Below, in pieces: positions 9,302 through 21,080 of a stretch of DNA of 61,802 bases. Below the pieces are notes generated by a model. The model was not told where the DNA came from, made no database searches, and saw nothing but the letters and a program-made list of their open reading frames with translations. The position numbers and the translations under genes are program-made. Numbering within the stretch: position 1 is the stretch's first letter; each line of letters opens with the position of its first letter. The DNA comes from Betaproteobacteria bacterium CG2_30_68_42 (GTDB lineage Bacteria; Pseudomonadota; Gammaproteobacteria; Burkholderiales; Rhodocyclaceae), in NCBI GenBank assembly GCA_001872285.1, contig MNXU01000088.1, positions 1 to 61,802 of the forward strand, read 5' to 3'.

Positions 9302-10204
9302 ATGCCCGCGGCGATCGAGGTGCAGAGCCTCGCCAAGTCCTTCGGCCGCGTGCGTGCGCTCGACGCGATCGACCTGACCGTCGACGCGGGCGAGTTCTTC
9401 GGTCTGCTGGGGCCGAACGGTGCGGGCAAGACGACGCTGATTTCGGCGCTGGCGGGTCTGGTGCGGCCCGATTCCGGAACCGCGCGCATCCTCGGCCACG
9501 ACGTTGTTTCGGACTACCGGCAGGCGAGGCGGCTGCTCGGGGTCGTGCCGCAGGAACTGGTCTTCGATCCGTTCTTCACTGTGCGCGAGACCCTGCGGAT
9601 CCAGTCCGGCTACTTCGGTTTGCGCCGCAACGAGGACTGGATCGACGCGCTGCTGCATCACCTCGACCTCACCGCCAAGGCGGATGCCAACATGCGCAGC
9701 CTCTCGGGCGGGATGAAGCGCCGCGTGCTGGTCGCCCAGGCGCTGGTGCACCGGCCGCCGGTGGTGGTGCTCGACGAGCCCACCGCGGGCGTGGATGTGG
9801 AGCTGCGGCGCGAACTCTGGGAGTTCATCCAGAGCCTGAACCGCGACGGCCATACCATCGTGCTCACGACGCACTATCTCGAGGAAGCGCAGAACCTGTG
9901 CACACGGATCGCCATGCTCAAGGCCGGGCGCATCGTCGCCCTGGACAGCACGGCGAACCTGCTCGGCCGGCTCGAGGCGCACCGGCTGCGCCTGAAACTC
10001 GGCGCCGGCGCATGCCTGCCCGCCGGCTTTGCGGGGAAAGCGAGCCGCGAGCCGGATGGCTTTCTTTCAATCGATCTGAAGGGGGTCGACGAGCTCGCGG
10101 CGCTGCTCACCGGACTGCGCGAGGCCGGCGCCGCGATCGAGGACATCGAGCTCGGCCGGCCCGACCTGGAGCGGGTCTTCGTCAAGGTCATGCGAAGCGC
10201 ATGA
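9302..10204 (+). CDS. ABC-2 type exporter ATP-binding protein (YadG-like)
   Basis: ATPase subunit of a two-gene ABC-2 exporter, 300 aa. Walker A GPNGAGKT is near residues 38-45, the signature LSGGMKRR near 137-144 and Walker B VVVLDEPTAG follows. The C-terminal domain of about 80 residues after the ATPase is common in YadG-like proteins. Start ATG is at 9302. Its stop overlaps the permease start (ATGA). The substrate is unknown; proximity to mla, ibaG and murA suggests an envelope role but does not prove it. This order is conserved in many betaproteobacteria. Confidence 0.9.
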   Translation: MPAAIEVQSLAKSFGRVRALDAIDLTVDAGEFFGLLGPNGAGKTTLISALAGLVRPDSGTARILGHDVVSDYRQARRLLGVVPQELVFDPFFTVRETLRIQSGYFGLRRNEDWIDALLHHLDLTAKADANMRSLSGGMKRRVLVAQALVHRPPVVVLDEPTAGVDVELRRELWEFIQSLNRDGHTIVLTTHYLEEAQNLCTRIAMLKAGRIVALDSTANLLGRLEAHRLRLKLGAGACLPAGFAGKASREPDGFLSIDLKGVDELAALLTGLREAGAAIEDIELGRPDLERVFVKVMRSA

Positions 10205-10965
10205 TTTGCTCGACGGGTTTCCGCACACTGCTTCGCAAGGAGCTGCTGCGCTTCTGGAAGGTCGGATTTCAGACCGTCGCAGCGCCGGTGGTGACCTCGG
10301 CGCTCTACCTGCTCATCTTCTCGCATGTGCTCGAAGAGCACATACAGGTCTATGCAGCGGTTTCGTACAGTGCATTCCTGGTGCCCGGCCTGGCGATCAT
10401 GTCGGTGCTCCAGAACGCGTTCGCCAACAGCTCCTCGTCGCTCATCCAGTCGAAGGTGACCGGCAACATCGTGTTCGTGCTGCTCGCCCCGATCGGCCAT
10501 GCCGAGCTGTACGCCGCCTATGTGCTCGCCGCCGTGGTGCGCGGGCTCATGGTCGGACTGGCGCTGCTCGCGATCGCCTCGGTGTGGATCGACCTCGCCT
10601 GGGCAGCGCCGCACTGGATCCTCGTCTTCGCAGTGCTGGGTGCCGCGATCCTCGGAACGCTGGGCATCATCGCCGGAATCTGGGCCGAGAAGTTCGACGA
10701 GCTCGCCGCCTTTCAGAACTTCCTGATCCTGCCGCTCACCTTCCTGTCGGGGGTGTTCTACTCGATCCACTCGCTGCCGCCGTTCTGGCGCGATCTTTCG
10801 CATTACAACCCGGTGTTCTACATGATCGACGGCTTCCGCTACGGCTTCCTCGGCGTCTCCGACGTTTCCCCGGCGCTCAGCCTCGCCGTCGTGTCGGGCT
10901 GCCTCCTCGTGCTCGCCGCGGCCACCCTGCAATTGCTCCGGACAGGCTATAAACTGCGCGCCTGA
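10201..10965 (+). CDS. ABC-2 type exporter permease (YadH-like)
   Basis: Inner-membrane permease partner of the preceding ATPase, 254 aa with six predicted helices. The N-terminus FRTLLRKELLRFWKV and the loop LTFLSGVFYSIHSLPPFW followed by NPVFYMIDGFRYG are typical of the YadH/ABC-2 family. The start is the ATGA overlap with the ATPase stop. The frame is open further upstream through the ATPase gene, but that extension has no membrane character and is not used. Confidence 0.92.
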   Translation: MICSTGFRTLLRKELLRFWKVGFQTVAAPVVTSALYLLIFSHVLEEHIQVYAAVSYSAFLVPGLAIMSVLQNAFANSSSSLIQSKVTGNIVFVLLAPIGHAELYAAYVLAAVVRGLMVGLALLAIASVWIDLAWAAPHWILVFAVLGAAILGTLGIIAGIWAEKFDELAAFQNFLILPLTFLSGVFYSIHSLPPFWRDLSHYNPVFYMIDGFRYGFLGVSDVSPALSLAVVSGCLLVLAAATLQLLRTGYKLRA

Positions 10966-10983
10966 CTTTTCCGGAGACGGGGA

Positions 10984-12469
<1,486 letters not shown>

Positions 12470-12523
12470 AAGCGAAGCACCGCCGCTGAGGTACACTCGC
12501 GGCTTCGCATCGAGCCGATTCCC

Positions 12524-13165
12524 GTGTCCGGCATCACTCTCGCCCTGTCGAGGGGCCGCATCTTCGACGAGACCCTGCCGCTGCTCGCGGCGGCCGGCAT
12601 CGTCCCGCAGGGCGACCCCGAGCGCTCGCGCAGCCTCATCCTCGCCACCAACCGCGCGGACGTGCGCCTGGTGATCGTGCGCGCGACCGATACGCCCACC
12701 TACGTGCGCTACGGCGCGGCCGAACTGGGCATCGCCGGGAAGGATGTGCTGCTCGAAGCCGGCAGCGCCGGGTTGTATCAGCCGCTCGATCTGGGGATCG
12801 CGCGCTGCCGGATGATGGTCGCGGTGCCGGAGGGCTTCGATTATGCGGCCGCAGTCAGGAGGGGAGCGCGCCTGCGCGTCGCGACCAAGTACGTGCGCAT
12901 CGCGCGCGAGCACTTCGCGGCCAAGGGCGTGTATGTCGATCTCATCAAGCTCTACGGCTCGATGGAACTGGCGCCGCTCTCCGGGCTCGCGGATGCCATC
13001 GTCGATCTGGTCTCCTCGGGAGCCACCCTGCGGGCGAACCGGCTCGTGGCGGTCGAGGAAATCCTGCCGATCAGCGCGCGGCTGATCGTCAATCAGGCTG
13101 CGCTCAAGACCAGGCGCGAGGTGCTGCAACCGATGATCGATGCATTCGCGGGGGCACTTCGCTGA
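12524..13165 (+). CDS. hisG: ATP phosphoribosyltransferase, short form HisG
   Basis: First step of histidine biosynthesis, condensing ATP with PRPP. At 213 aa this is the short HisG(S) form lacking the C-terminal ACT-like regulatory domain; such enzymes work as a complex with HisZ, which is not in this window. The motifs [15 protein letters not shown] and the PRPP-binding segment [19 protein letters not shown] are clear. It begins with GTG and overlaps hisD (TGATG). A TACACT-like -10 about 30 bases upstream is too weak to annotate. Confidence 0.96.
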   Translation: MSGITLALSRGRIFDETLPLLAAAGIVPQGDPERSRSLILATNRADVRLVIVRATDTPTYVRYGAAELGIAGKDVLLEAGSAGLYQPLDLGIARCRMMVAVPEGFDYAAAVRRGARLRVATKYVRIAREHFAAKGVYVDLIKLYGSMELAPLSGLADAIVDLVSSGATLRANRLVAVEEILPISARLIVNQAALKTRREVLQPMIDAFAGALR

Positions 13166-14481
13166 TGCGGAGGCTGACGACCCGGGACGAGGGATTCGAG
13201 GAGGCGCTCGCCGCCCTGCTCTCGCGCGAGGGTGGCGAGGATCGCGAAATCGAGGAGTGCGTGGCGGCGATCCTCGCCGATGTGAGGGTGCGCGGGGATG
13301 CCGCGGTGCTGGAGTACACGGAGCGCTTCGACGGTCTGCGCGCCGACAGCGTCGCGCAGCTCGAGATTCCGCGCGAACGGCTGCGCGAGGCGCTCGATGC
13401 GCTCGCCGCGCCCGCACGCGAGGCGCTGGAGCTGGCGGCCGGTCGTATCCGCGCCTACCATGAACGCCAGCGTGCCGCGTCCTGGGACTACGTCGAGGCC
13501 GACGGCACGCGCCTGGGCCAGAAGGTCACCGCGCTCGAGCGCGTCGGGCTCTACGTACCGGGCGGCAAGGCGTCCTATCCGAGCTCGGTGCTGATGAACG
13601 CGCTGCCGGCCAAGGTTGCCGGGGTGCCCGAGCTGGTGATGGTGGTGCCCACCCCGCACGGGGAACGCAACCCGCTGGTGCTCGCCGCCGCCTGCATCGC
13701 CGGTGTCGATCGCGTGTTCGCGGTCGGCGGCGCGCAGGCGATCGCCGCGCTCGCCTGGGGCACGCAGACGGTCCCGCAGGCGGACAAGATCGTCGGCCCC
13801 GGCAACGCCTATGTCGCGTGCGCCAAGCGCATGGTCTTCGGGACCGTGGGCATCGACATGGTGGCCGGCCCTTCGGAGGTGCTCATCATCGCCGACGGCT
13901 CCACCCCGCCGGACTGGGTGGCGATGGATCTGTTCGCGCAGGCCGAGCACGACGAGATGGCGCAGTCCATCCTGCTGTGCCCGAAGCGCGCATTCGTCGA
14001 CGCGGTGAGTGCCTCGGTCGAGCGGCTGCTCCCGGAAATGTCGCGCAGGGAGGTGATCGCGGCCTCGCTCGCGCGCCGTGGCGCGCTCATCGAGGTGCGC
14101 GATCTCGCCGAGGCCTGTGCGATCGCCGACCGCGTCGCGCCCGAGCACCTGGAGCTCGCCCTCGCCGATCCCGGCGCGCTTCTCGGCAGCCTCCACAACG
14201 CCGGTGCCATCTTCCTTGGTCGCTACAGCTCGGAGTCGATCGGAGATTACTGCGCCGGGCCGAACCACGTCCTGCCGACCGCGCGCAGCGCGCGCTTCTC
14301 CTCGCCGCTCGGCGTCTACGATTTCCAGAAGCGCACTTCGATCATCGAGGTCTCTGCGGCGGGTGCGGATGCGCTCGGCCGGATCGCGTCCGCCCTGGCG
14401 CGCGGCGAAGGGCTGGAAGCGCACGCGCGCGCCGCCGAATATCGCCTGCGTGCGCCGCCGGTCAGCCCAGCAGTTCGGTGA
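13165..14481 (+). CDS. hisD: histidinol dehydrogenase HisD
   Basis: Zinc enzyme that catalyses the last two oxidations of histidine synthesis (histidinol to histidine), 438 aa. The signature [19 protein letters not shown] and the region [14 protein letters not shown], then [10 protein letters not shown], are present, as is the catalytic [10 protein letters not shown]. Its start overlaps hisG. Its 3' end overlaps the convergent hisC gene by 20 bases, so the plus-strand operon is interrupted here. Confidence 0.97.
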   Translation: MRRLTTRDEGFEEALAALLSREGGEDREIEECVAAILADVRVRGDAAVLEYTERFDGLRADSVAQLEIPRERLREALDALAAPAREALELAAGRIRAYHERQRAASWDYVEADGTRLGQKVTALERVGLYVPGGKASYPSSVLMNALPAKVAGVPELVMVVPTPHGERNPLVLAAACIAGVDRVFAVGGAQAIAALAWGTQTVPQADKIVGPGNAYVACAKRMVFGTVGIDMVAGPSEVLIIADGSTPPDWVAMDLFAQAEHDEMAQSILLCPKRAFVDAVSASVERLLPEMSRREVIAASLARRGALIEVRDLAEACAIADRVAPEHLELALADPGALLGSLHNAGAIFLGRYSSESIGDYCAGPNHVLPTARSARFSSPLGVYDFQKRTSIIEVSAAGADALGRIASALARGEGLEAHARAAEYRLRAPPVSPAVR

Positions 14482-15520
14482 GTGCACGCACGAGCGCAGC
14501 GCACTGCTGCTCGTTGCCGATGCTGATGCGCAGGAACTGCTCGATGCGCGGCTGGCGGAAGTGCCGGACCACGACGGCGCGCGCGCGCAGCCCGGCGGCG
14601 AGTCTTCCCGCATCCCGCCCCGGATGGCGGGCGAACACGAAGTTGGCGGCCGAGGGCAGCACCTCGAAGCCGAGCGCGCGCAGCTCGGCGACCAGCCGCT
14701 CCCGGTTCGCGATCAGGCGACGCCGGGTATTCTCGAAATGCTCGCGGTCCTCGAGTGCGGCGATCGCGCCGGCGATCGCCAGCCGGCCGAGGGGATACGA
14801 GTTGAAGCTGTTCTTGACCCGATCGAGTGCCTCGATCAGCGCCGGGTCCCCGAGCGCGTAGCCGACCCGCAGCCCGGCGAGCGAGTGCGACTTGGAGAGC
14901 GTCCGGACCACCAGCAGGTTGGGAAAGCGGGCGATGAGGCCGGCCGCGGAATCGGCGCCGAAATCCACGTAGGCCTCATCGACCACCACCACCGAGGCGG
15001 AATTCCCGGACACCAGCCGTTCGATCTCCGGGAGCGCGAGCGCGCGGCCGGTCGGCGCGTTCGGATTCGCCAGCACGATGCCGCCGTTGGGACGCAGGTA
15101 ATCGTCGACGCGGATCTCGAACGCGGCGGTGAGCGGAACGCTGGCGAACGCAATGCCGTAGAGCCGGCAATACACCGGGTAGAAGCTGTAGCTGATGTCC
15201 GGCATCAGGATCGGGCGCTCGTGCAGCAGCAGGGCGTGGAAGGCATGGGCGAGCACCTCGTCGGAGCCGTTGCCCGCGAACACCTGGCCGGGTTCGAGCC
15301 CGTGAGAACGAGCGATCGCCTCCTTCAGCCGCGTCGCATCCGGATCCGGATAGAGCCTCAGGCCGTCGCCCGCCTCGCGCGCGATCGCCTCGATCACGCG
15401 CGGCGAGGGGCCGTAGGGGTTCTCGTTGGTGTTCAACTTGACGAGGCCGGGCACGACCGGCTGCTCGCCAGGCACGTAGGGAGTCAGCCGGCGGGCGACG
15501 TCGCTCCAGTATCGGTTCAT
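14462..15520 (-). CDS. hisC: histidinol-phosphate aminotransferase HisC (inverted)
   Basis: PLP enzyme converting imidazole-acetol phosphate to histidinol phosphate, 352 aa. The N-terminal [12 protein letters not shown], the Asp/Tyr pair in [12 protein letters not shown] and the PLP lysine in [15 protein letters not shown] are intact. It is encoded on the opposite strand to every other his gene and its last 20 bases overlap the hisD end, so it must have its own promoter in the 80-base gap shared with hisB. In related bacteria hisC normally lies between hisD and hisB in the same direction, so this looks like a local inversion of a single gene. Confidence 0.96.
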   Translation of the reverse strand: MNRYWSDVARRLTPYVPGEQPVVPGLVKLNTNENPYGPSPRVIEAIAREAGDGLRLYPDPDATRLKEAIARSHGLEPGQVFAGNGSDEVLAHAFHALLLHERPILMPDISYSFYPVYCRLYGIAFASVPLTAAFEIRVDDYLRPNGGIVLANPNAPTGRALALPEIERLVSGNSASVVVVDEAYVDFGADSAAGLIARFPNLLVVRTLSKSHSLAGLRVGYALGDPALIEALDRVKNSFNSYPLGRLAIAGAIAALEDREHFENTRRRLIANRERLVAELRALGFEVLPSAANFVFARHPGRDAGRLAAGLRARAVVVRHFRQPRIEQFLRISIGNEQQCAALVRALTELLG

Positions 15521-15555
15521 GGGATGCGCGGGCGAGCACGGCGGGAAAAAGAGGA

Positions 15556-15564
15556 TGCTATCAT
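15556..15564 (+). promoter_or_regulatory. extended -10 promoter of hisBHAFIE
   Basis: TGCTATCAT (TGn plus TATCAT) in the hisC-hisB divergent gap, 36 bases before the hisB ATG; transcription would start near 15571. It is identical to the element before mshL. It would supply transcription to the downstream his genes that the inverted hisC cuts off from hisGD. Confidence 0.5.
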
Positions 15565-15600
15565 GCCGCCCGATGTCTCCATCGAGTGCGGATCGCGTTG

Positions 15601-16188
15601 ATGCGGCAGGCTGAAATCACACGGAACACGCTGGAAACGCAGGTGCGCGTGCGCCTGGATCTGGACGGGCGCGGGCAGGCGCGGCTGGCGAGCGGCGTAC
15701 CCTTCCTCGATCACATGCTCGACCAGGTCGCGCGCCACGGAATGATCGACCTCGAGGTCGAGGCCAAGGGCGATCTGCACATCGATGCCCATCACACGGT
15801 CGAGGACATCGGCATCGCCTTCGGCCAGGCGCTCGCGCAGGCGGTGGGCGACCGCGCAGGCATCCGGCGCTACGGCCACGCCTATGTGCCGCTCGACGAG
15901 GCGCTCTCGCGGGTGGTGATCGACTTCTCGGGTCGTCCTGGCCTGGTCTGGGAGGTCCGCTTCAGCCGCGCGCGGATCGGTGAATTCGACGTGGACCTGG
16001 TGAAGGAATTCTTCCAGGGGCTGGTCAATCACGCGCGCCTGACGCTGCACATCGACAACCTGCGCGGGGCGAACGCCCACCATCAGTGCGAGACGCTGTT
16101 CAAGGCGTTCGGCCGGGCATTGCGCATGGCCGCGGAGCCGGATCCGCGCGCCGCGGGAGCCGTGCCCTCGACGAAGGGAAGCCTGTAG
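15601..16188 (+). CDS. hisB: imidazoleglycerol-phosphate dehydratase HisB
   Basis: Monofunctional dehydratase of histidine synthesis, 195 aa. The canonical start [14 protein letters not shown] fixes the ATG. The manganese-binding motifs are FLDHMLDQ...[18 protein letters not shown] and the C-terminal [17 protein letters not shown]. The phosphatase half found in enterobacterial HisB is absent, as usual outside that group. First gene of the second his segment, hisBHAFIE. Confidence 0.97.
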   Translation: MRQAEITRNTLETQVRVRLDLDGRGQARLASGVPFLDHMLDQVARHGMIDLEVEAKGDLHIDAHHTVEDIGIAFGQALAQAVGDRAGIRRYGHAYVPLDEALSRVVIDFSGRPGLVWEVRFSRARIGEFDVDLVKEFFQGLVNHARLTLHIDNLRGANAHHQCETLFKAFGRALRMAAEPDPRAAGAVPSTKGSL

Positions 16189-16215
16189 CGCAGCGCAGTA
16201 CGGCCCGGGTGCCGC

Positions 16216-16854
16216 ATGGATACCGTCGCGATCGTCGATTACGGCATGGGCAACCTCCGCTCGGTTGCCAAGGCGATCGAGCACGTCGCCCCACGGCTGC
16301 ACGTGATCGTCAGCTCGGAGGCGGCCGAGATCGCGCGCGCCACCCGCGTCGTCGTGCCGGGGCAGGGGGCGATGCCCGATTGCATGCGCGAGCTCGACGC
16401 GCGCGGCCTGCGCGAGGCGGTGATCGATGCGACCCGATCGAGGCCCTTCCTCGGCATCTGCATCGGCCTGCAGATGCTCTTCGAGGGCAGCGACGAGGGC
16501 GATGTCGCCGGCCTGGGCCTGTTGGCCGGCCGGGTGCGCCGCTTTCCCGCCACGCGCATGGTGGCCGCCGGCGGCACCCGGCTCAAGGTGCCCCACATGG
16601 GCTGGAACCGGGTGCGGCAGGAGCGGGATCACGCGCTGTGGCAGGGAATCGAGGACGGTGCGCGCTTCTATTTCGTCCATAGCTACTATGTCGAAGCCGC
16701 CGATCCGGGAATCGTGGCGGGATCGACCGATTACGGATTCCGCTTTACCAGCGCGGTGGCGGACGCTAATATCTTCGCCGTCCAGTTCCACCCGGAAAAA
16801 AGCGCTCAGGCCGGCCTCAGGCTGCTCGAAAACTTTCTGCGCTGGAAGCCGTGA
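16216..16854 (+). CDS. hisH: imidazole glycerol phosphate synthase glutaminase subunit HisH
   Basis: Glutamine amidotransferase subunit that feeds ammonia to HisF, 212 aa. The N-terminus [11 protein letters not shown], the nucleophile motif [10 protein letters not shown] with catalytic Cys, and the His-Glu pair in [10 protein letters not shown] complete the class I amidotransferase triad. It begins 27 bases after hisB. Confidence 0.97.
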   Translation: MDTVAIVDYGMGNLRSVAKAIEHVAPRLHVIVSSEAAEIARATRVVVPGQGAMPDCMRELDARGLREAVIDATRSRPFLGICIGLQMLFEGSDEGDVAGLGLLAGRVRRFPATRMVAAGGTRLKVPHMGWNRVRQERDHALWQGIEDGARFYFVHSYYVEAADPGIVAGSTDYGFRFTSAVADANIFAVQFHPEKSAQAGLRLLENFLRWKP

Positions 16855-16879
16855 TCGGCGCACATTCCCGCTGACCCCC

Positions 16880-17641
16880 ATGCTGCTGATTCCCGCGATC
16901 GATCTCAAGGACGGTGACTGCGTCCGTCTCAAGCAGGGCGACATGGACGAGGCGACGATCTTCTCGGAGCACCCGGCACAGGTCGCGCGCCACTGGGTGC
17001 AGCAGGGCGCGCGCCGGCTCCATCTGGTCGATCTCAACGGCGCGGTCGCGGGCAAGCCGAGGAACGAGGCGGCGATCAAGGCGATCATCCGGGAGGTGGG
17101 CGACGAGATCCCGGTCCAGCTCGGTGGCGGCATCCGCGACCTCGACACCATCGAGCGCTACCTCGACGACGGGCTGGCCTACGTCATCATCGGCACCGCG
17201 GCGGTCAAGACGCCGGGCTTCCTGCACGATGCGTGCGGCGCCTTCCCGGGTCACATCATCGTCGGCATCGATGCGCGCGACGGCCGGGTGGCGGTGGAGG
17301 GCTGGTCGAAGATGACCGGGCACGATGCGGTCGATCTCGCGCGCAAGTTCGAGGACTACGGGGCCGAGGCGGTGATCTATACCGACATCGGCCGCGACGG
17401 CATGATGACCGGGGTGAATATCGAGGCGACCGTCAAGCTCGCCCGCGCGCTGCGCGTTCCGGTCATCGCGAGCGGCGGCATCGCCAGCATCCGCGACGTC
17501 CGCGCGCTCGCCGCGGTCGAGTCCGAAGGCATCGTCGCCGCGATCACCGGGCGCGCGATCTACGAGCACAGGCTCGATTTCCGGAAGGCGCAGGCCGAGC
17601 TCGATCGGATCGCGGCGCAGGCGCCTGCGGGCGCGCAGTGA
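16880..17641 (+). CDS. hisA: ProFAR isomerase HisA
   Basis: 1-(5-phosphoribosyl)-5-[(5-phosphoribosylamino)methylideneamino] imidazole-4-carboxamide isomerase, 253 aa, a TIM barrel. The start [20 protein letters not shown] is the family signature, with catalytic Asp8, and the second catalytic Asp is in [12 protein letters not shown]. The phosphate-binding loops are IASGGIAS and [11 protein letters not shown]. The frame is open far upstream through hisH, but the signature defines the ATG at 16880. Confidence 0.97.
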   Translation: MLLIPAIDLKDGDCVRLKQGDMDEATIFSEHPAQVARHWVQQGARRLHLVDLNGAVAGKPRNEAAIKAIIREVGDEIPVQLGGGIRDLDTIERYLDDGLAYVIIGTAAVKTPGFLHDACGAFPGHIIVGIDARDGRVAVEGWSKMTGHDAVDLARKFEDYGAEAVIYTDIGRDGMMTGVNIEATVKLARALRVPVIASGGIASIRDVRALAAVESEGIVAAITGRAIYEHRLDFRKAQAELDRIAAQAPAGAQ

Positions 17642-17663
17642 CGGCCGCGCACCGGCTGACCCG

Positions 17664-18431
17664 ATGCTCGCCAAACGCATCATTCCCTGCCTGGACGTCA
17701 AGGCCGGCCGGGTCGTCAAGGGGGTGAATTTCGTCGGCCTGCGTGATGCCGGCGATCCGGTGGAGGTCGCACGGCGCTACGACGAGCAGGGCGCCGACGA
17801 GCTGACCTTCCTCGACATCACCGCGAGCAGCGACGAACGGGAGACGATCATCCATGTGGTCGAGCAGGTCGCGGAGCAGGTCTTCATCCCGCTCACGGTG
17901 GGCGGGGGCGTGCGCAGCGTCCCGGATGTGCGCAAGCTGCTCAACGCCGGAGCCGACAAGGTCAGCATCAACACCGCGGCCATCCGCGATCCCGGGCTCA
18001 TCGCCGAGGCGGTCGCGCGGGTGGGCTCGCAGTGCATCGTCGTGGCGATCGATGCCAAGCAGGTGGTCGCCGGGGATGCGCCGCGCTGGGAGGTGTTCAC
18101 CCACGGCGGGCGCACGGCGACCGGGATCGACGCGCTCGACTGGGCGCGGCGCGCCGAGGCGCTGGGTGCCGGAGAAATCCTGCTCACCAGCATGGATCGC
18201 GACGGCACGCGCGATGGCTTCGACCTCGCGCTGACGCGTGCGGTGGCGGAGGCGGTCGGCATTCCGGTGATCGCGAGCGGCGGCGTGGGGACGCTGGATC
18301 ATCTCGCGCAGGGGATCCTCGCCGGTCATGCGGACGCCGTGCTGGCTGCGAGCATCTTCCATTACGGCGAGATCACGGTCGGGCAGGCGAAGGAATTCCT
18401 GCGCGCGTGCGGCATCGAGGTGCGGCTGTAG
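17664..18431 (+). CDS. hisF: imidazole glycerol phosphate synthase cyclase subunit HisF
   Basis: Cyclase that forms imidazole glycerol phosphate and AICAR with HisH, 255 aa. The N-terminal signature [22 protein letters not shown], with catalytic Asp11, and the second Asp in [15 protein letters not shown] are present, and the glycine-rich phosphate loop VIASGGVGT is intact. It follows hisA by 22 bases. Confidence 0.97.
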   Translation: MLAKRIIPCLDVKAGRVVKGVNFVGLRDAGDPVEVARRYDEQGADELTFLDITASSDERETIIHVVEQVAEQVFIPLTVGGGVRSVPDVRKLLNAGADKVSINTAAIRDPGLIAEAVARVGSQCIVVAIDAKQVVAGDAPRWEVFTHGGRTATGIDALDWARRAEALGAGEILLTSMDRDGTRDGFDLALTRAVAEAVGIPVIASGGVGTLDHLAQGILAGHADAVLAASIFHYGEITVGQAKEFLRACGIEVRL

Positions 18432-18455
18432 CGGCCGCGATATCGGAGGCGTCGG

Positions 18456-18851
18456 ATGAGTGAGGCGACATGGCTGGACGAGGTGCGCTGGGACCGCGAC
18501 GGACTGGTTCCGGTGATCGTCCAGGAGGCATCGAGCCGGGACGTGCTGATGTTGGCCTGGATGAACCGCGAGGCGCTCGAGCGGTCCGCGCGCGAGGGGC
18601 ATGCGGTATTCTGGTCGCGCTCGCGCGGCCGGCTCTGGAAGAAGGGCGAAGAATCGGGTCATGTCCAGGCGGTGAAGGAGATCCGCACCGACTGCGACAG
18701 CGACGCCGTCCTGATCGTGGTGGAGCAGGCCGGAGGGATCGCCTGCCATACCGGGCGCCACAGTTGTTTCTTCAACCGGCTGGAACGCGGCGCCTGGCGC
18801 TGCGTCGAACCGGTACTCAAGGACCCTGCGGAGATCTATTCCCATGAGTGA
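18456..18851 (+). CDS. hisI: phosphoribosyl-AMP cyclohydrolase HisI
   Basis: Third step of histidine synthesis, opening the adenine ring of PR-AMP. 131 aa, monofunctional. Residues [10 protein letters not shown] and [17 protein letters not shown], followed by the zinc ligands in DCDSDA and [11 protein letters not shown], define the family. A strong GGAGG precedes the ATG, and the gene overlaps hisE by 8 bases. In enteric bacteria these two activities are fused; here they are separate genes. Confidence 0.97.
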   Translation: MSEATWLDEVRWDRDGLVPVIVQEASSRDVLMLAWMNREALERSAREGHAVFWSRSRGRLWKKGEESGHVQAVKEIRTDCDSDAVLIVVEQAGGIACHTGRHSCFFNRLERGAWRCVEPVLKDPAEIYSHE

Positions 18852-19203
18852 CGTCCTGCAGCGCGTCGCGCAGACGCTGGCCAGCCGCCGGGGCGCCGAC
18901 CCGGCTTCTTCCTATGCCGCCTCGCTCTACGCGAAGGGGCTCGATGCCATGTGCAAGAAGGTGGCCGAGGAAGCGGCCGAAACGATCATGGCGGCGAAGG
19001 ACGGGGAACGCCTGCACCTGGTCTGGGAGGTCACCGACCTGTGGTTCCACAGTCTGGTGCTGTTGTCCCACTTCGGGCTGGGTGCGGAGGACGTGCTGAC
19101 CGAATTCCGCCGGCGCGAGGGGATTTCGGGTATCGAGGAGAAGGCGGGCCGGGGCGGCGGCCCGGCCGGCGGCGCAGGCCAACAGACGGGAGAGGAACGA
19201 TGA
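18844..19203 (+). CDS. hisE: phosphoribosyl-ATP pyrophosphatase HisE
   Basis: Second step of histidine synthesis, removing pyrophosphate from PR-ATP; 119 aa, MazG-like all-alpha fold. The metal-binding core is [17 protein letters not shown] followed by [17 protein letters not shown]. The last 20 residues are a Gly-rich tail not seen in the core family. Start overlaps hisI, and the stop overlaps the HIT gene start (ATGA). Confidence 0.95.
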   Translation: MSDVLQRVAQTLASRRGADPASSYAASLYAKGLDAMCKKVAEEAAETIMAAKDGERLHLVWEVTDLWFHSLVLLSHFGLGAEDVLTEFRRREGISGIEEKAGRGGGPAGGAGQQTGEER

Positions 19204-19547
19204 CGGACTGCATTTTCTGCAAGATCGCGCGCGGCGAGATTCCCAGCCGGAAGGTCTACGAGGACGAGGACATTTTCGCCTTCCACGACGTGCGGCCGCT
19301 GACGCCGGTGCATTTCCTGATCGTGCCCAAGCTGCATGTCGCCTCGCTCGCGGAATGCGACATGACGCACCAGGCGGTGCTGGGCAAGATGATGGTCCTC
19401 GCCGGACGGCTCGCGCGCGAGGAGGGTTGCGGCGACGGCTTCCGGCTCATCATCAACACCGGCCGGGTGGGGTTGCAGGAGGTGTATCATCTGCATATCC
19501 ATGTGCTCGGCGGGCCGGACCGGTTGCCGCCGATGCTGAAACGTTGA
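19200..19547 (+). CDS. HIT-family hydrolase (HinT-like)
   Basis: Histidine-triad nucleotide hydrolase of 115 aa, probably acting on adenosine phosphoramidates like HinT. The N-terminus [13 protein letters not shown] and the catalytic triad HLHIHVLGG are unmistakable. It is translationally coupled to hisE (ATGA) and precedes tatA by 10 bases, the common betaproteobacterial order hisE-HIT-tatA. A physiological link to histidine synthesis is not established. Confidence 0.94.
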   Translation: MTDCIFCKIARGEIPSRKVYEDEDIFAFHDVRPLTPVHFLIVPKLHVASLAECDMTHQAVLGKMMVLAGRLAREEGCGDGFRLIINTGRVGLQEVYHLHIHVLGGPDRLPPMLKR

Positions 19548-19557
19548 GGAGCTCGTC

Positions 19558-19791
19558 ATGGGCGGCTTGAGTATCTGGCACTGGCTGATCGTCCTGGTCA
19601 TCATCCTTCTGGTGTTCGGCACCAAGAAGCTTCGCAACATCGGCAGCGATCTCGGCGGCGCGGTGCGCGGCTTCAAGGAAGGCATGAAGGAGGGCTCGGC
19701 GGGCGAGAAGCCGGCCGAGCCGTCCGCGCAGAACCCGCAGATCGGCGGACAGACCATCGACGTCGAGGCGAAGGAGAAGACGCGGTCCTGA
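19558..19791 (+). CDS. tatA: Sec-independent protein translocase subunit TatA
   Basis: Pore-forming subunit of the twin-arginine pathway that exports folded proteins, 77 aa. One N-terminal membrane helix ([19 protein letters not shown]) is followed by the amphipathic helix with [14 protein letters not shown] and a short charged tail. A GAGGAG site precedes the ATG. An 89-base gap without visible signal separates it from tatB. Confidence 0.96.
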   Translation: MGGLSIWHWLIVLVIILLVFGTKKLRNIGSDLGGAVRGFKEGMKEGSAGEKPAEPSAQNPQIGGQTIDVEAKEKTRS

Positions 19792-19880
19792 CGCGTGCGG
19801 CGTGCGTGCCGGACGGCCGCTGGCGGGAGCGGGCCCGAGGCGAGCGCGCCTGCGCCCGGCTTCGCGCCTGACGCTGCGGC

Positions 19881-20300
19881 ATGTTCGACATCGGTTTCAG
19901 CGAGCTTCTGGCCATCGGCCTGGTCAGCCTGATCGTCATCGGCCCCGAGCGGCTGCCCAAGGTGGCCAGGACCGTCGGCGCGCTGCTCGGCCGTCTGCAG
20001 CGCTACGTCTCGGACGTCAAGTCGGACATCAACCGCGAGCTCCAGCTCGACGAGATCCGCAAGATGCAGCGGCAGGTCGAGGAATCGGCGCGCGAGGTGG
20101 AACTCACGATCGACAAGGAGACGAGTTCGGTCGGAGATTCGCTCAACAGCGCGCTGGCCACCGCCGATCCAGGTCGGGTGCCGGGTTCGGGCGGGTCCGC
20201 GCCCGGCTCCGAGGCGGTCGAACCGGCTTCCGCCGCCCCCGGCACGCCGCAGCTCGAACTGGAGCTCGATGCCTCGGCGGGCGAGAAGAAGGGCGCGTAG
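19881..20300 (+). CDS. tatB: Sec-independent protein translocase subunit TatB
   Basis: Tat receptor-complex subunit, 139 aa. The start MFDIGFSELLAIGLVSLIVIGPERLPKVART is the TatB signature, with the Gly-Pro hinge after the membrane helix; only part is needed to recognise it (IGPERLP). The amphipathic helix and a variable Ser/Pro/Glu-rich tail follow. It lies 12 bases before tatC. Confidence 0.95.
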   Translation: MFDIGFSELLAIGLVSLIVIGPERLPKVARTVGALLGRLQRYVSDVKSDINRELQLDEIRKMQRQVEESAREVELTIDKETSSVGDSLNSALATADPGRVPGSGGSAPGSEAVEPASAAPGTPQLELELDASAGEKKGA

Positions 20301-20312
20301 CGGCGTTGCGCG

Positions 20313-21080
20313 ATGACGGAGCCCGCGGAAGAGAGCTTCCTTTCCCACCTGGTCGAGTTGCGCGACCGGCTGATCCGGGCGCTGGTCGCGGTGGGGCTGG
20401 TGTTCGTGTGCCTGATGCCGTGGGCGGCGGACATCTACGACCTGCTCGCCTACCCCATGATCCGCACCCTGCCGCAGGGCGCGACGATGATCGCCACCGG
20501 GGTGATCACGCCGTTCTTCATCCCGGTCAAGGTCACCATCCTGATGGCATTCCTGGTGGCGCTCCCGTACGTGCTCTACCAGGTGTGGGCGTTCGTCGCT
20601 CCCGGCCTGTACGCGCACGAGAAGCGCTTCGGCCTGCCGCTGGTCGTGGCCAGCACCCTGTTGTTCGTGCTTGGGATGGCGTTCTGCTATTTCTTCGTTT
20701 TTCGGACCGTTTTCAGCTTCATCGCGAGCTTCGCGCCGAAGAGCATCACGCCGGCACCGGACATCGAGCAGTACCTGAACTTCGTGCTCACGCTGTTCCT
20801 CGCCTTCGGGCTGGCGTTCGAGGTGCCGATCGTGGTGATCGTGCTGGTGCGCTTCGGCATCGTGGGTCTGGAGAAGATCCGAGTGGCGCGTCCCTACGTG
20901 ATCGTCGGCGCCTTCGTCGTCGGCGCCATCTTCACGCCGCCGGATGTGGTCTCGCAGATCCTGCTCGCCGTGCCGTTGTGGCTGCTCTATGAGCTCGGCA
21001 TGGTGCTCGCGCGCTTCGTCGGACGGCCCGCGGAGGGCCGGATCGGGGTCCCGGAGAAGGGCGGCGAAAAGACCGACTAG
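20313..21080 (+). CDS. tatC: Sec-independent protein translocase subunit TatC
   Basis: Multispanning Tat receptor that binds twin-arginine signal peptides, 255 aa with six helices. Conserved N-terminal FLSHLVELRDRLIRAL and the periplasmic region with ALPYVLYQVWAFVAPGLY are present. The stop codon is shared back-to-back with the convergent protease gene: the four bases CTAG hold both TAG stops. Confidence 0.97.
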   Translation: MTEPAEESFLSHLVELRDRLIRALVAVGLVFVCLMPWAADIYDLLAYPMIRTLPQGATMIATGVITPFFIPVKVTILMAFLVALPYVLYQVWAFVAPGLYAHEKRFGLPLVVASTLLFVLGMAFCYFFVFRTVFSFIASFAPKSITPAPDIEQYLNFVLTLFLAFGLAFEVPIVVIVLVRFGIVGLEKIRVARPYVIVGAFVVGAIFTPPDVVSQILLAVPLWLLYELGMVLARFVGRPAEGRIGVPEKGGEKTD

